Of a DNA stretch of 64,000 nucleotides, positions 41,751 through 50,150 are shown one piece after another; position 1 is the stretch's first letter; each line of letters starts with the position of its first letter. Origin of the DNA: Gallionella sp. (GTDB lineage Bacteria; Pseudomonadota; Gammaproteobacteria; Burkholderiales; Gallionellaceae); contig JAQTMZ010000002.1 of NCBI GenBank assembly GCA_028714075.1, positions 1 through 64,000 of the forward strand, in the 5' to 3' direction. Position numbers and translations under genes: made by a program. The notes below the pieces were generated by a model. The model was not told where the DNA came from, searched no databases, and saw only the letters and a list, made by a program, of their open reading frames with translations.

Positions 41751-42539
41751 ATGTCCGACATACTCAACAAGATTCTCACGGTGAAGGCGCAGGAAGTGAG
41801 CGCCGCCCTTGCCGCCAAGCCGCTAGCAGCCGTGCGCACCGAGGCGGAGCGGGCCGTAGCGGTGCGCGATTTCACCGCTGCGATCCGCGCCAAAATTGCC
41901 GCAGGACAGGCCGCCGTGATCGCCGAGATTAAAAAAGCCAGCCCGAGCAAGGGCGTGTTGCGCGCCGATTTTCACCCCGCCCAGATCGCCGCCGGCTACG
42001 CGCAGCATGGCGCGGCATGTTTGTCGGTGCTGACCGACGCGCAGTTTTTTCAGGGCAGCGCCGAATACCTGAAGCAGGCGCGCGACGCCTGTGCGCTGCC
42101 GGTACTGCGCAAGGATTTCATCGTGGACGAATACCAGATCTACGACGCGCGCGCGATGGGCGCGGATGCGATCCTGCTGATCGCCGCCGCACTAGATGTG
42201 GTGCAAATGCAAACATTCGAGGCGTTGGCGCACAGCCTCGGCATGGCGGTGCTGGTGGAAGTGCATAACAGAGAGGAACTGAATGCCGCGCTGCAACTGG
42301 TCACGCCGCTGATTGGCGTAAACAACCGCAACCTGCGCACCTTTGAAGTGAGCCTGCAAACCACATTGGGCTTGCTGCCGCACATTCCAGCCGAACGCAT
42401 CGTGGTCACCGAAAGCGGCATCCTCAAGGCGGAAGATGTCGAGCTGATGCGCAGTAACCGGGTCAACGCATTTCTGGTCGGCGAGGCGTTCATGCGCGCG
42501 GACGATCCGGGTATGGAGCTGGAAAAAGTATTTGGATAA
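41751..42539 (+). CDS. trpC: indole-3-glycerol-phosphate synthase
   Basis: Closes the indole ring in tryptophan synthesis. The 262-residue TIM barrel has [17 protein letters not shown] (catalytic Lys), [39 protein letters not shown] and [10 protein letters not shown], all diagnostic. The start is ATG 41751 with AAGGGA upstream. It stands alone here; trpD and trpG are not in the window to its left. Confidence 0.95.
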   Translation: MSDILNKILTVKAQEVSAALAAKPLAAVRTEAERAVAVRDFTAAIRAKIAAGQAAVIAEIKKASPSKGVLRADFHPAQIAAGYAQHGAACLSVLTDAQFFQGSAEYLKQARDACALPVLRKDFIVDEYQIYDARAMGADAILLIAAALDVVQMQTFEALAHSLGMAVLVEVHNREELNAALQLVTPLIGVNNRNLRTFEVSLQTTLGLLPHIPAERIVVTESGILKAEDVELMRSNRVNAFLVGEAFMRADDPGMELEKVFG

Positions 42540-42565
42540 AGAATTGGTGCTCCGCCCCCTTATGA

Positions 42566-43747
42566 TTACCGAACGGCAGCGAGGGAGACGATCAGCTTGG
42601 TGAGCTTGGTTCGGTTATCGACGCCGGTTTTCTGATAGACCTGCCTCAACTGGCTCTTTGCCGTACTGACACTAACGCCAGCCTTTGCGGCGACCTCCTC
42701 GATGCTTCCCTCCTGACAGAGCGTTACCGCAACACGGATTTCAGCCGGCGTCAAACCGTAGGTTTTTCTGAGTAACTCCGGATCGACCTGTATCTCCTGA
42801 GCGGGATCGGAGATAAAAATGATCGCTTGAGGGGCGTCCTTGTCTTCTCCAAATTCATTGTTGTTCGCCAAGCTCGAAAACTGGAGGGCGTAAGGAAGTT
42901 GTCCGGACGGGCGGCGCACGCGCACACTTTGCGCAAAATGCGGCACGGCTTGCGCCATCGGTTCGATGGCATTGCTCAAGGCGGTGTCAATGTCAGCTTG
43001 GGTTTTCACGTCTCCGGAAAACAAACGCCCCAGCGCGCCCGCACCCAGTTTGCGCAGAGACAGGCCATCGTCATCGGCCAGGAGGTTTTTTGCCGCGCGA
43101 TTGGCGAACAGAATCGAACGGTCACCGCCCACCAGCAGCACACCGGTGCCGATGCGGTCCAGCGCGGCATAACTGGCAACCAGTTTGAATTCGGCATTGC
43201 GCAGCTTGAGCATCACGCCCAGCGCACGCGAAATATGTGGCAGGATCAGCGACAGCTTTTGCTTGTCGTCATCATCAAACGCCTCCGCACCGAGTCCTCG
43301 GTACAGCGAACAGACCACACAGGGATTCTGACCGTCGCTGCCATCGAAAACGATACTGGTCACCAGATGGATTATGTCTTCGGGGGCCAGGACTTCACGG
43401 TACCAGCGCGACTCTATGAGTTCGGCCACCGGCACCAGCTCCTCCCCCACGCCGACGTTACCCTGCACAATAAAGTTGTGTTCAACAGCACTCTCTACCC
43501 ATACATCCAAGGGCTTAAGGTGTGTCGGCCAAAGCTCGAAGAAACGCTGGCTTATGCCATGAGGAAACATAAAACCACCCTCCGCCGGCACATTCTGCGG
43601 CGTAAACAATAATATCTTTGGCGCTTCCATCCACGCGGCAATGTCCTGAATGATTTCCGGCCAAACACCGGGGTTGGTCGCTCCCTGATAAATGCGATCG
43701 ATGAGCGCGGAGAAGCTGCGCATTTCGGTGTATTGGGCAGTGTCCAT
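42566..43747 (-). CDS. LuxR-type HTH transcriptional regulator
   Basis: A 393-residue regulator: C-terminal LuxR/GerE helix-turn-helix (about 325-390, YGLTPAEIRVAVTLCQEGSIEEVAAKAGVSVSTAKSQLRQVYQKTGVDNRTKL) after a large N-terminal part with a PAS-like middle (about 200-300). No phosphoacceptor receiver domain is apparent. The ligand and targets are unknown. The 231-bp region upstream (43748-43978) shows no convincing gene. Confidence 0.85.
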   Translation of the reverse strand: MDTAQYTEMRSFSALIDRIYQGATNPGVWPEIIQDIAAWMEAPKILLFTPQNVPAEGGFMFPHGISQRFFELWPTHLKPLDVWVESAVEHNFIVQGNVGVGEELVPVAELIESRWYREVLAPEDIIHLVTSIVFDGSDGQNPCVVCSLYRGLGAEAFDDDDKQKLSLILPHISRALGVMLKLRNAEFKLVASYAALDRIGTGVLLVGGDRSILFANRAAKNLLADDDGLSLRKLGAGALGRLFSGDVKTQADIDTALSNAIEPMAQAVPHFAQSVRVRRPSGQLPYALQFSSLANNNEFGEDKDAPQAIIFISDPAQEIQVDPELLRKTYGLTPAEIRVAVTLCQEGSIEEVAAKAGVSVSTAKSQLRQVYQKTGVDNRTKLTKLIVSLAAVR

Positions 43748-43978
43748 GGGTGGAGGGTAGCTTCGTTGAGGTGGGCTAGTAGCGCATGCGGAAAATTATA
43801 TTTGATTGGCGATGAATTTGTCCGCGAAAAACATATTTTTAACGGTGAGTGCTTCATCAGCTTTCATAGGTATTTCTGAATTGCTTTGCAAAAACGTGAA
43901 TGGCGGGTATGCCTCCATGCTTGTTGAAAAACTCCAATTTTCGGAAATGCTGAAATCCTGCCAAAAGTCGCTGTGGCG

Positions 43979-44395
43979 CTATTCCTGAATCACCTCAAAA
44001 TCATGCGTAATCGCAGCAGTCGCACCGAGCATGATGGATGCCGAGCAGTATTTTTCGGCGGATAGTTTAATGGCTTTTTCAACCGCTTCCGGCTTGATGT
44101 CTTTGCCTGTCACGACGAAATGCATGTGGATTTTGGTGAACACCTTGGGATCGGTTTCGGCGCGCTCCGCTTCCAGTTCCACATAGCAATCGGAAATAGC
44201 CTGACGACTTTTTTTCAGGATGGAAACCACGTCGAAGCTGGTGCAGCCACCCGCACCGAGCAGCAGCATTTCCATCGGGCGCGGGCCGAGATTACGCCCG
44301 CCTGCGGCAGGCGAGCCATCCATCAAAACAGCGTGGCTGCTTTCCGTTTCACCCAGGAAAGAGGCCTGTTCCACCCATTTAACGCGAGCTTTCAT
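43979..44395 (-). CDS. OsmC family protein
   Basis: A 138-residue OsmC/Ohr-fold protein of the YhfA type. The motifs GGRNLGPRPMEMLLLGAGGCTSFDVVSIL and SAEKYCSASIMLGATAAITHDFEV include the two cysteines expected for peroxidase activity (C51 and the C of KYCS). Likely cytosolic peroxide-related function, not tested. It is close to the YdcF gene on the same strand. Confidence 0.9.
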   Translation of the reverse strand: MKARVKWVEQASFLGETESSHAVLMDGSPAAGGRNLGPRPMEMLLLGAGGCTSFDVVSILKKSRQAISDCYVELEAERAETDPKVFTKIHMHFVVTGKDIKPEAVEKAIKLSAEKYCSASIMLGATAAITHDFEVIQE

Positions 44396-44412
44396 ATTGA
44401 TCCTTTGCCTTG

Positions 44413-45195
44413 TTAGCTATTGGAGATTACTGACTTTACCCGATACCAGAGCAATCCGATCATTTCATGAACGAAAATCCTGCTGCCGCCCAGCGACCCT
44501 GCATTCGGCAGGAATGCGAACAGGTCAGTCTGGTAGCGCGTGGTAAAAGCGGTCGGCGCCTCGACTACCTCGAACCCGGCGCGGCGGAACACTTCGGCAG
44601 AGCGCGGCATATGCCAGGCGTGGGTGATGAGATAGATTTTTTTGATGCCGGCCTTTTGCAGGGTCTGGAATGAGTAGCGTGCATTTTCGAAGGTGTTGTC
44701 CGACGCATCTTCAACCCAGCGCACCGGCACCTGGAAATCCTGTTCCAGCGAAGAGCGCATTTGCTGCGCTTCCGAAATACTGTTGCCGAGCGGTTTGCCG
44801 CCGGTCACCAGCACCGGTTTGCCGGTCTCACGCTGAAGCTTCGCGCCGTAGCGCAGGCGAACCAGAGTGGCATCGCCAATGGTGTCCACTCCCGCATATT
44901 CCGGCGCATGGAAATACGTCCCGCCGCCGAGTATTACAATGGCATCGGCGGCTTGGGGCTGCCCATTGGGATGCTGGCTCCCCAATGCGACGGTACGCGC
45001 CTCCAGCAAGTGCAGCGCACTCTCGGCGAAATAAGGTGTGGATGCAATCCACAGCAAGCCGAAAGCGATGAATATCAGCGGCTTGGCAAGTTTTTGGCGG
45101 CGATAGAGCAGAAAAATGCCCAGCGCGAGCATGAGCAACAGGCTGAGCGGCGGCAGCAGGAAAGCGGCAATGAAATTGGTGATAAACCAGGACAT
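44413..45195 (-). CDS. YdcF/DUF218 family membrane protein (ElyC-like)
   Basis: A 260-residue protein with two N-terminal membrane helices (about 5-30 and 37-55), then a DUF218 domain: ADAIVILGGG, RLRYGAKLQRETGKPVLVTGG, DNTFENARYS and LITHAWHMPRSAEVFRRAGFEVVEAPT. ElyC-type members affect envelope/peptidoglycan precursor homeostasis. Reaction not known. It precedes the OsmC gene in one unit. Confidence 0.88.
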   Translation of the reverse strand: MSWFITNFIAAFLLPPLSLLLMLALGIFLLYRRQKLAKPLIFIAFGLLWIASTPYFAESALHLLEARTVALGSQHPNGQPQAADAIVILGGGTYFHAPEYAGVDTIGDATLVRLRYGAKLQRETGKPVLVTGGKPLGNSISEAQQMRSSLEQDFQVPVRWVEDASDNTFENARYSFQTLQKAGIKKIYLITHAWHMPRSAEVFRRAGFEVVEAPTAFTTRYQTDLFAFLPNAGSLGGSRIFVHEMIGLLWYRVKSVISNS

Positions 45196-45336
45196 ATAAG
45201 TATGGCCAAAAGTGGAACGGCTTTATTTTACAGACTTTCACTCACTTTTCTGAAATTCGCAAGAGTTAGCGACGGGACAGAAGGAGCCGCCAATAATTCG
45301 GAGCTTATCCAAGCCGGACGAGCCCGCACCAAAAAT

Positions 45337-45381
45337 GTAGGTCGGGCCATGCCCAACTATAGTGGGCATAGACCACCCTAC
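45337..45381. repeat. GTAGGTCGGGC..ACCCTAC palindrome
   Basis: The unit opens GTAGGTCGGGCCATGCCCA and closes TGGGCAT...CCACCCTAC, forming two nested stems. It lies between the YdcF start and the rplM promoter. Confidence 0.6.
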
Positions 45382-45408
45382 AGTTACTAACAGGCGGTCA
45401 AATAGCGT

Positions 45409-45438
45409 TTGACAGGGGTAGCCCGGCTGCAATAGAAT
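45409..45438 (+). promoter_or_regulatory. strong sigma70 promoter of rplM-rpsI
   Basis: TTGACA at 45409-45414 is a perfect -35, and TAGAAT at 45433-45438 a 5/6 -10, with an 18-bp spacer, about 45-50 bases before the rplM start. Strength fits a ribosomal-protein operon. Confidence 0.75.
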
Positions 45439-45489
45439 GCGCGCCCTTCGAGGTTTACTTAATTTAAAGAATTTTTAGGAATAATGGCT

Positions 45490-45927
45490 ATGAAAACATT
45501 CTCCGCCAAAGCCGAGGAAGTCCAGCACGATTGGCTTCTGGTTGACGCAGCCGATCAAGTGTTGGGCCGCTTGGCCGCCCAGATTGCCGCGCGCCTGCGC
45601 GGCAAGCATAAGGCGATTTACACCCCGCACGTGGACACCGGCGATTTCGTCGTTGTGGTCAACGCGGACAAGCTGCGCGTGACCGGCAACAAGGCGGAAG
45701 CCAAGCTGTATCACCGCCATACCGGTTATCCGGGCGGGCTGTACACCACCAATTTTGCCAAGCTGCAGGCGCGCCATCCGAGCCGCGTGCTGGAAAAAGC
45801 GGTCAAGGGCATGTTGCCCAAAGGCCCGCTGGGCTATGCGATGCTGCGCAAAATGAAGGTATATGCCGGTGCTGCGCATCCGCATGAAGCGCAGCAACCG
45901 AAACCCGTTAATTTATTGAAAGCCTAA
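45490..45927 (+). CDS. rplM: 50S ribosomal protein L13
   Basis: An early-assembly protein of the large subunit. [49 protein letters not shown], and [20 protein letters not shown] are canonical. Of two in-frame ATGs (45484, 45490), the second matches the usual MKTF start and has the better spacing from AGGA, giving 145 residues. Operon with rpsI two bases downstream. Confidence 0.96.
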   Translation: MKTFSAKAEEVQHDWLLVDAADQVLGRLAAQIAARLRGKHKAIYTPHVDTGDFVVVVNADKLRVTGNKAEAKLYHRHTGYPGGLYTTNFAKLQARHPSRVLEKAVKGMLPKGPLGYAMLRKMKVYAGAAHPHEAQQPKPVNLLKA

Positions 45928-45929
45928 CC

Positions 45930-46322
45930 ATGAGCGTGAATTACAACTACGGAACTGGCCGTCGCAAGAGCGCGGTGGCGCGCGTGTTTATGAAGCCGGG
46001 CAAGGGTGACATCGTCGTAAACGACAAGCCGGTGGATGAGTTTTTCTCCCGCGAAACCGGTCGTATGGTCGTGCGCCAACCGCTGACATTGACTGAAACT
46101 CTGACCAAATTCGATATCATGGTGAATGTTTCCGGTGGTGGCGAATCAGGCCAGGCCGGCGCGGTGCGTCATGGCATTACCCGTGCATTGATTGACTACG
46201 ATGCCTCGTTCAAGCCCGTGCTGAAGCACGCCGGCTTGGTAACCCGCGATGCGCGCGAAGTGGAACGTAAAAAAGTCGGTTTGCGCAAGGCGCGCCGCCG
46301 CAAGCAATTCTCCAAGCGTTAA
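45930..46322 (+). CDS. rpsI: 30S ribosomal protein S9
   Basis: A 130-residue small-subunit protein whose C-terminal tail reaches the P-site t[43 protein letters not shown] and the terminal [12 protein letters not shown] are the family hallmarks. It is followed by a clear rho-independent terminator (46362-46392). Confidence 0.97.
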   Translation: MSVNYNYGTGRRKSAVARVFMKPGKGDIVVNDKPVDEFFSRETGRMVVRQPLTLTETLTKFDIMVNVSGGGESGQAGAVRHGITRALIDYDASFKPVLKHAGLVTRDAREVERKKVGLRKARRRKQFSKR

Positions 46323-46361
46323 GCCTGTCCTGCATCTGCCGAAGGATTGGTTGGATACCCC

Positions 46362-46392
46362 GCAAAAGCCGCCTCCGGGCGGCTTTTGCTTT
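46362..46392 (+). terminator. rho-independent terminator of rplM-rpsI
   Basis: A perfect 12-bp stem GCAAAAGCCGCC (46362-46373) / GGCGGCTTTTGC (46378-46389) with loop TCCG, followed by TTT. The A-rich side gives additional termination potential on the other strand. Confidence 0.85.
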
Positions 46393-46402
46393 AGAAATTT
46401 TG

Positions 46403-46415
46403 TTGTATGATACAA
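46403..46415. promoter_or_regulatory. TTGTAT-G-ATACAA inverted repeat upstream of argC
   Basis: A perfect 6-1-6 inverted repeat 26 bp before the argC start; it includes TATGAT, a good -10-like hexamer. It may be the argC promoter/operator. No clear -35 at standard spacing. Confidence 0.4.
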
Positions 46416-46440
46416 AATGTTGGTTAAGGAAAACTCATTG

Positions 46441-47469
46441 ATGATTAAAGTTGGCATAGTTGGCGGAACAGGCTACACCGGTGTCGAGTTGCTGCGCCTG
46501 CTGGCGGCGCACCCGCAGGTCGCGTTGCAGGTAATTACCTCGCGTGCCGATGCCGGTACACCGGTCAGCCAAATGTTTCCCAGCTTGCGCGGCTATGTGG
46601 ATTTGCCGTTTACCCATCCTGATGAAGCACACCTTGAGCAATGCGACCTGGTGTTCTTCGCCACCCCGAATGGCATCGCCATGCAGCAGGCACGCGCACT
46701 GCTGGAGGCGGGCGTGAGAGTGATCGACCTGTCTGCGGACTTCCGTTTGCAGGACATCACCGCATGGGAAAAATGGTATGGCATGACCCATGCCTGTCCG
46801 GATCTGGTTGCCGAAGCGGTGTATGGCTTGCCGGAGGTGCACCGCGCACAAATCAAATCAGCCAGGCTGATCGCCAATCCCGGTTGTTACCCGACTGCGG
46901 TGCAATTGGGCTTCATTCCGTTGCTGGAAGCGGGTGTGATCGAGCCGAACAGTTTGATCGCCGACGCAAAGTCGGGAGTTTCCGGCGCGGGACGCAAGGC
47001 GGAAATTGCCACCTTGTTCCCCGAAGCAGCGGACAACTTCAAGGCTTACGGGGTTGCGGGGCATCGCCATTTGCCGGAAATCAGGCAGGGGTTGGCGCGT
47101 GTGGTTGGCAAGGAAATTGGGCTGACATTCGTGCCGCACCTCACCCCGATGATCCGCGGCATCCATGCCACGCTGTATGGCCGGCTGACCGGCGAGACGG
47201 ATTTGCAGGCATTGTTCGAACAGCGTTACACCGACGAGCCTTTTGTCGATGTGATGCCCGCCGGTAGCCATCCGGAAACCCGTTCGGTGCGCGGCGCAAA
47301 CTGCTGCCGTATCGCGGTACACCGGCCGCAGGGCGGCGATACGGTGGTAGTGCTGTCGGTGATCGACAACCTGGTCAAAGGTGCGGCGGGGCAGGCGGTG
47401 CAAAACATGAACATCATGTTCGGGCTGCCGGAATCCGCCGCCCTCAACAACGTGCCGTTGTTACCGTAA
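46441..47469 (+). CDS. argC: N-acetyl-gamma-glutamyl-phosphate reductase
   Basis: NADPH-dependent third step of arginine synthesis. The 342-residue enzyme has [17 protein letters not shown] for NADP, the catalytic C149 in [12 protein letters not shown] and H208 in GHRHLPE. The start is ATG 46441 with AAGGAAAA upstream; an upstream ATG (46417) is not needed. It begins the argC-DUF6776-bactofilin-erpA series. Confidence 0.96.
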   Translation: MIKVGIVGGTGYTGVELLRLLAAHPQVALQVITSRADAGTPVSQMFPSLRGYVDLPFTHPDEAHLEQCDLVFFATPNGIAMQQARALLEAGVRVIDLSADFRLQDITAWEKWYGMTHACPDLVAEAVYGLPEVHRAQIKSARLIANPGCYPTAVQLGFIPLLEAGVIEPNSLIADAKSGVSGAGRKAEIATLFPEAADNFKAYGVAGHRHLPEIRQGLARVVGKEIGLTFVPHLTPMIRGIHATLYGRLTGETDLQALFEQRYTDEPFVDVMPAGSHPETRSVRGANCCRIAVHRPQGGDTVVVLSVIDNLVKGAAGQAVQNMNIMFGLPESAALNNVPLLP

Positions 47470-47470
47470 C

Positions 47471-48208
47471 ATGTGGCGGCGCGTTAAACGCAGCTTTGGC
47501 ATTTCCGCACCGAAACTGTCGGTGCGGTTGCACATCCCGTGGTATTTGCGCTGGAGCTTGGTGATTCCATTCGTGCTGGCGGCACTGGCGCTGGCTTGGT
47601 GGGCTTACGGAAACGGGCTGGAATTGGCCGGATTCCAGCGCGGGCAAACCCAGGAGGAATTGTCCAAATTGCGCGAACAGGTCGCCAAACTGCTAGTTGA
47701 AAATAAACATATGAACGACCAGGTTGCGCAATACGAGCGGCAAATTCAAATCGAACAGGCCAGCAGCAAAGAAACATCCAAGCAATTAAAAAATCTGTCG
47801 GACGAAAATTCCCGCCTTCAGGAAGACTTGGCATTTTTCCAGAATCTCACCGCAACGCGCGGCAAAGAAGGCGAACTGGGGGTGCATCGCTTGAGGCTGG
47901 AACGGGACAAAATGCCCGGCGAATACCATCTGCGCATGTTGCTGGTGCAGAGCGGGCAACGCGCCAAGGAATTCAGCGGCAGTTACCAGTTGGTCGCCAC
48001 AGTGCTGAAAAATGGCGTGAGAACCACTCAATTATTCCCACAAGATGCGCCTGGGAATACCCAATTCCAGCTCAATTTCAAGTATTATCAGCGCGTTGAG
48101 CAAAGCATCCAATTACCGCAGGATATCCAACTGGAAAACATACAAATACGGATATTCGAACAAGGCGCACGCGAACCCAAAGTGCGGCAAAATGTCAGCC
48201 TGTCGTAG
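47471..48208 (+). CDS. DUF6776-like membrane-anchored coiled-coil protein
   Basis: A 245-residue protein with one N-terminal membrane helix (about 28-50), a long coiled coil (about 60-135, Glu/Gln/Leu heptads) and a compact C-terminal domain (about 140-245). It begins one base after the argC stop codon. In betaproteobacteria this protein type commonly sits next to bactofilin genes, so a scaffold role with bactofilin is a fair inference; the function is unproven. Confidence 0.75.
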   Translation: MWRRVKRSFGISAPKLSVRLHIPWYLRWSLVIPFVLAALALAWWAYGNGLELAGFQRGQTQEELSKLREQVAKLLVENKHMNDQVAQYERQIQIEQASSKETSKQLKNLSDENSRLQEDLAFFQNLTATRGKEGELGVHRLRLERDKMPGEYHLRMLLVQSGQRAKEFSGSYQLVATVLKNGVRTTQLFPQDAPGNTQFQLNFKYYQRVEQSIQLPQDIQLENIQIRIFEQGAREPKVRQNVSLS

Positions 48209-48253
48209 GAAAAAAGTTTAGCTCAAATAATATACTTGGCATAAGGAGGACTC

Positions 48254-48661
48254 ATGTTTGGCAAAAAACACAGTAAGCCGCAAAACCGCATTGACTCCCT
48301 GATCGGTGCTGGTACCACCATCGAAGGCAATTTGAATTTCAGCGGTGGAATGCGCATTGACGGACATGTCAACGGTAATGTCATTGCCACGCATGGCAAA
48401 CCAAGCACGCTGGTGCTGAGTGAACACGCACGGGTGACCGGCGATGTAACTGTCACCCACTTGGTGGTCAATGGCACGATCAGCGGCCCGGTATCCGCCA
48501 GCGAATATCTGGAACTACAAGGAAAAGCCAAGGTCACTGGCGATGTGCACTACAAAACGCTGGAAATTCAGTTAGGTGCAATCATTGAAGGACGCCTGAT
48601 ACACAGCGCTGTCGCGGCACAGGACAAAGTGGTGGCATTCAAACTGAATAGTGGTGAATAA
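48254..48661 (+). CDS. bactofilin (polymer-forming cytoskeletal protein)
   Basis: A 135-residue DUF583 protein with a right-handed beta-helix core. DSLIGAGTTIEGNLNFSGGMRIDGHVNGNV and ISGPVSASEYLELQGKAKVTGDVHYKTLEIQLGAIIEGRL show the repeated hydrophobic/Gly pattern. Bactofilins polymerise without nucleotide and organise cell-shape or surface machinery. A strong AAGGAGG precedes ATG 48254. Confidence 0.93.
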   Translation: MFGKKHSKPQNRIDSLIGAGTTIEGNLNFSGGMRIDGHVNGNVIATHGKPSTLVLSEHARVTGDVTVTHLVVNGTISGPVSASEYLELQGKAKVTGDVHYKTLEIQLGAIIEGRLIHSAVAAQDKVVAFKLNSGE

Positions 48662-48679
48662 TTTATCAAGGAGATGAAC

Positions 48680-49045
48680 ATGAACGCAGTAACCGAAACA
48701 CCGGCAACCGAAACACAAGACCCGCTGATCTTTACCGACAACGCGGCCAACAAGGTAAAACAATTAATTGAGGAAGAAGGTAACACCGACCTCAAACTGC
48801 GTGTATTCGTCAGCGGTGGCGGCTGTTCCGGCTTCCAGTACGGCTTCAGCTTCGATGAAGAAACCAATGAAGACGACACCGTGATGAACAAGAATGGTGT
48901 TCAATTATTGATCGACCCGATGAGTTTCCAATATCTGGCCGGAGCGGAAATCGACTATCAGGAAGGACTGGAAGGATCGCAGTTCGTCATCAAGAATCCG
49001 GGGGCCGCATCGACTTGTGGCTGCGGCTCGTCATTCTCGGTTTAA
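48680..49045 (+). CDS. erpA: iron-sulfur cluster insertion protein ErpA
   Basis: An A-type carrier that delivers [2Fe-2S]/[4Fe-4S] clusters to apoproteins. Cluster ligands are C49, C113 and C115 ([11 protein letters not shown] and STCGCGSSF). The ATG at 48680 is 6 bases from AAGGAG; the ATG at 48674 is too close to it, so 121 residues is preferred. A strong terminator follows. Confidence 0.95.
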   Translation: MNAVTETPATETQDPLIFTDNAANKVKQLIEEEGNTDLKLRVFVSGGGCSGFQYGFSFDEETNEDDTVMNKNGVQLLIDPMSFQYLAGAEIDYQEGLEGSQFVIKNPGAASTCGCGSSFSV

Positions 49046-49069
49046 TTTAGTTCTGTTTCAAAGATGAAT

Positions 49070-49111
49070 AAACCACAAGGGCGCAATACATAGCGCCCTT
49101 GTGGTTTTTTT
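49070..49111 (+). terminator. strong rho-independent terminator after erpA
   Basis: A perfect 15-bp stem, AAACCACAAGGGCGC (49070-49084) and GCGCCCTTGTGGTTT (49093-49107), loop AATACATA, followed by a T run to 49111. It separates the erpA unit from the convergent FecR gene and may also stop transcripts from the other side. Confidence 0.9.
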
Positions 49112-49206
49112 ACTATTAATCGTAAATTGTAATTACTTAAAACGAACAGAACTCATTGCCGATTTGGACAATACGGCAATGATGGTTCAATTGTTCAAAA
49201 TCCAGA

Positions 49207-49989
49207 CTAGATCGGGCATACCGGGGCAGCAGGCTCACCTGGCTTGCCATCAGCACCTTTGGCTCCCCCATTTTCACCCTCCCCTTTGCCCCTGACCTTG
49301 TCTATGGAAAGCTTGGCGGGGATATCCACTTTTATGGCGCGCTCCGCCGGAATCACGGCCGGGGGTGTATTGATACTCCCTACGAAGCCGAATTGCCCGG
49401 CATTGAACAATTGGGTTCCGGCGGAGTTTTTTACAATTACAGTCCCTTCCTGCACGTCAAGGTGGGTTCCATCGGCAAGCGGGCTGCCATCGGCGGGGAG
49501 CGGCATGTCTTCGCAATCACCCTGGCAAACCAGCACGCCGAATTTGGTGCCGCGAATGCCCACTGTCGCTGTGCGTGTCTTTATGCTGTAGCTGTCCGGG
49601 TCGCCCCGCTTGCCGATCAATCCGCTGACGGCGCGCATGCCTCCCTTGAGCAGGTCGAACTTGGCCGCGTCTTTCCCCGGTTCCTGCTCGTCGTGGTGGT
49701 AGTCTTGAATCTTGAACTGGCTGATCGGCTTCAGGCTGATTTGCCCGCCATCGGAAAATTTGACGCGCGCGTAGCTATCCTTGCCGGTGAACAGGATATC
49801 GCCGATGAGCACTTTGCCAAAAACCCCCAGCTTGCGGAGCATGCCGTCCGTCCCCTTGGCCTGCAAATCGCCTTCCACGTTCATGACCATGCCAATATCG
49901 CCGGTGGCGGCAAAAGCACCGCCCGCCATGCCGAAGCACAACCACATAAAACAGGCCAACCGGCCGAATCTATGGATTAGTTGTTTCAT
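49207..49989 (-). CDS. FecR-domain secreted protein
   Basis: A 260-residue protein with a signal peptide (cut near GGAFA-ATG) and a FecR-type domain (about 30-190; VKFSDGGQISLKPISQFKI, TRTATVGIRGTKFGVLVC, LDVQEGTVIVKN). Unlike FecR anti-sigma regulators, it has no cytoplasmic domain or membrane helix beyond the signal peptide, and no sigma factor is adjacent. The C-terminus (from about 225) is Gly/Lys/Pro-rich. Being directly downstream of the RTX protein on the same strand, it may act at the cell surface or periplasm with it. Confidence 0.85.
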   Translation of the reverse strand: MKQLIHRFGRLACFMWLCFGMAGGAFAATGDIGMVMNVEGDLQAKGTDGMLRKLGVFGKVLIGDILFTGKDSYARVKFSDGGQISLKPISQFKIQDYHHDEQEPGKDAAKFDLLKGGMRAVSGLIGKRGDPDSYSIKTRTATVGIRGTKFGVLVCQGDCEDMPLPADGSPLADGTHLDVQEGTVIVKNSAGTQLFNAGQFGFVGSINTPPAVIPAERAIKVDIPAKLSIDKVRGKGEGENGGAKGADGKPGEPAAPVCPI

Positions 49990-50101
49990 TTGTTTATCCT
50001 CCTTGCCATGTGCAGCAAACGATTATGCAACAACAAGTGATTCGCCATATCACTCCATACATAGCCCTTATATCCCCGGAATTCATATATCCGGATTAAG
50101 T

Positions 50102-50129
50102 AAAAATGGGGACGTCGCCGTCCCCATTT
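50102..50129 (-). terminator. terminator of the RTX gene
   Basis: Read on the minus strand, AAATGGGGACG / CGTCCCCATTT forms a perfect 11-bp stem with a 4-base loop and runs into ATTTTTA. It lies 20 bp after the RTX stop codon, so the FecR gene probably has its own promoter or depends on read-through. Confidence 0.85.
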
Positions 50130-50150
50130 CATCGGCAAAACGCGAACTGC

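Noticed and set aside
43806-43988. 60-codon plus-strand frame between the LuxR-type and OsmC genes
   Set aside because: Weak start (TTG, or ATG six bases later), no family, no ribosome site, and it overlaps the OsmC 3' end; probably chance.
49207-49989. FecR protein as an anti-sigma factor of a cell-surface signalling system
   Set aside because: It has a signal peptide and no cytoplasmic anti-sigma part, and there is no ECF sigma factor or TonB receptor gene nearby.
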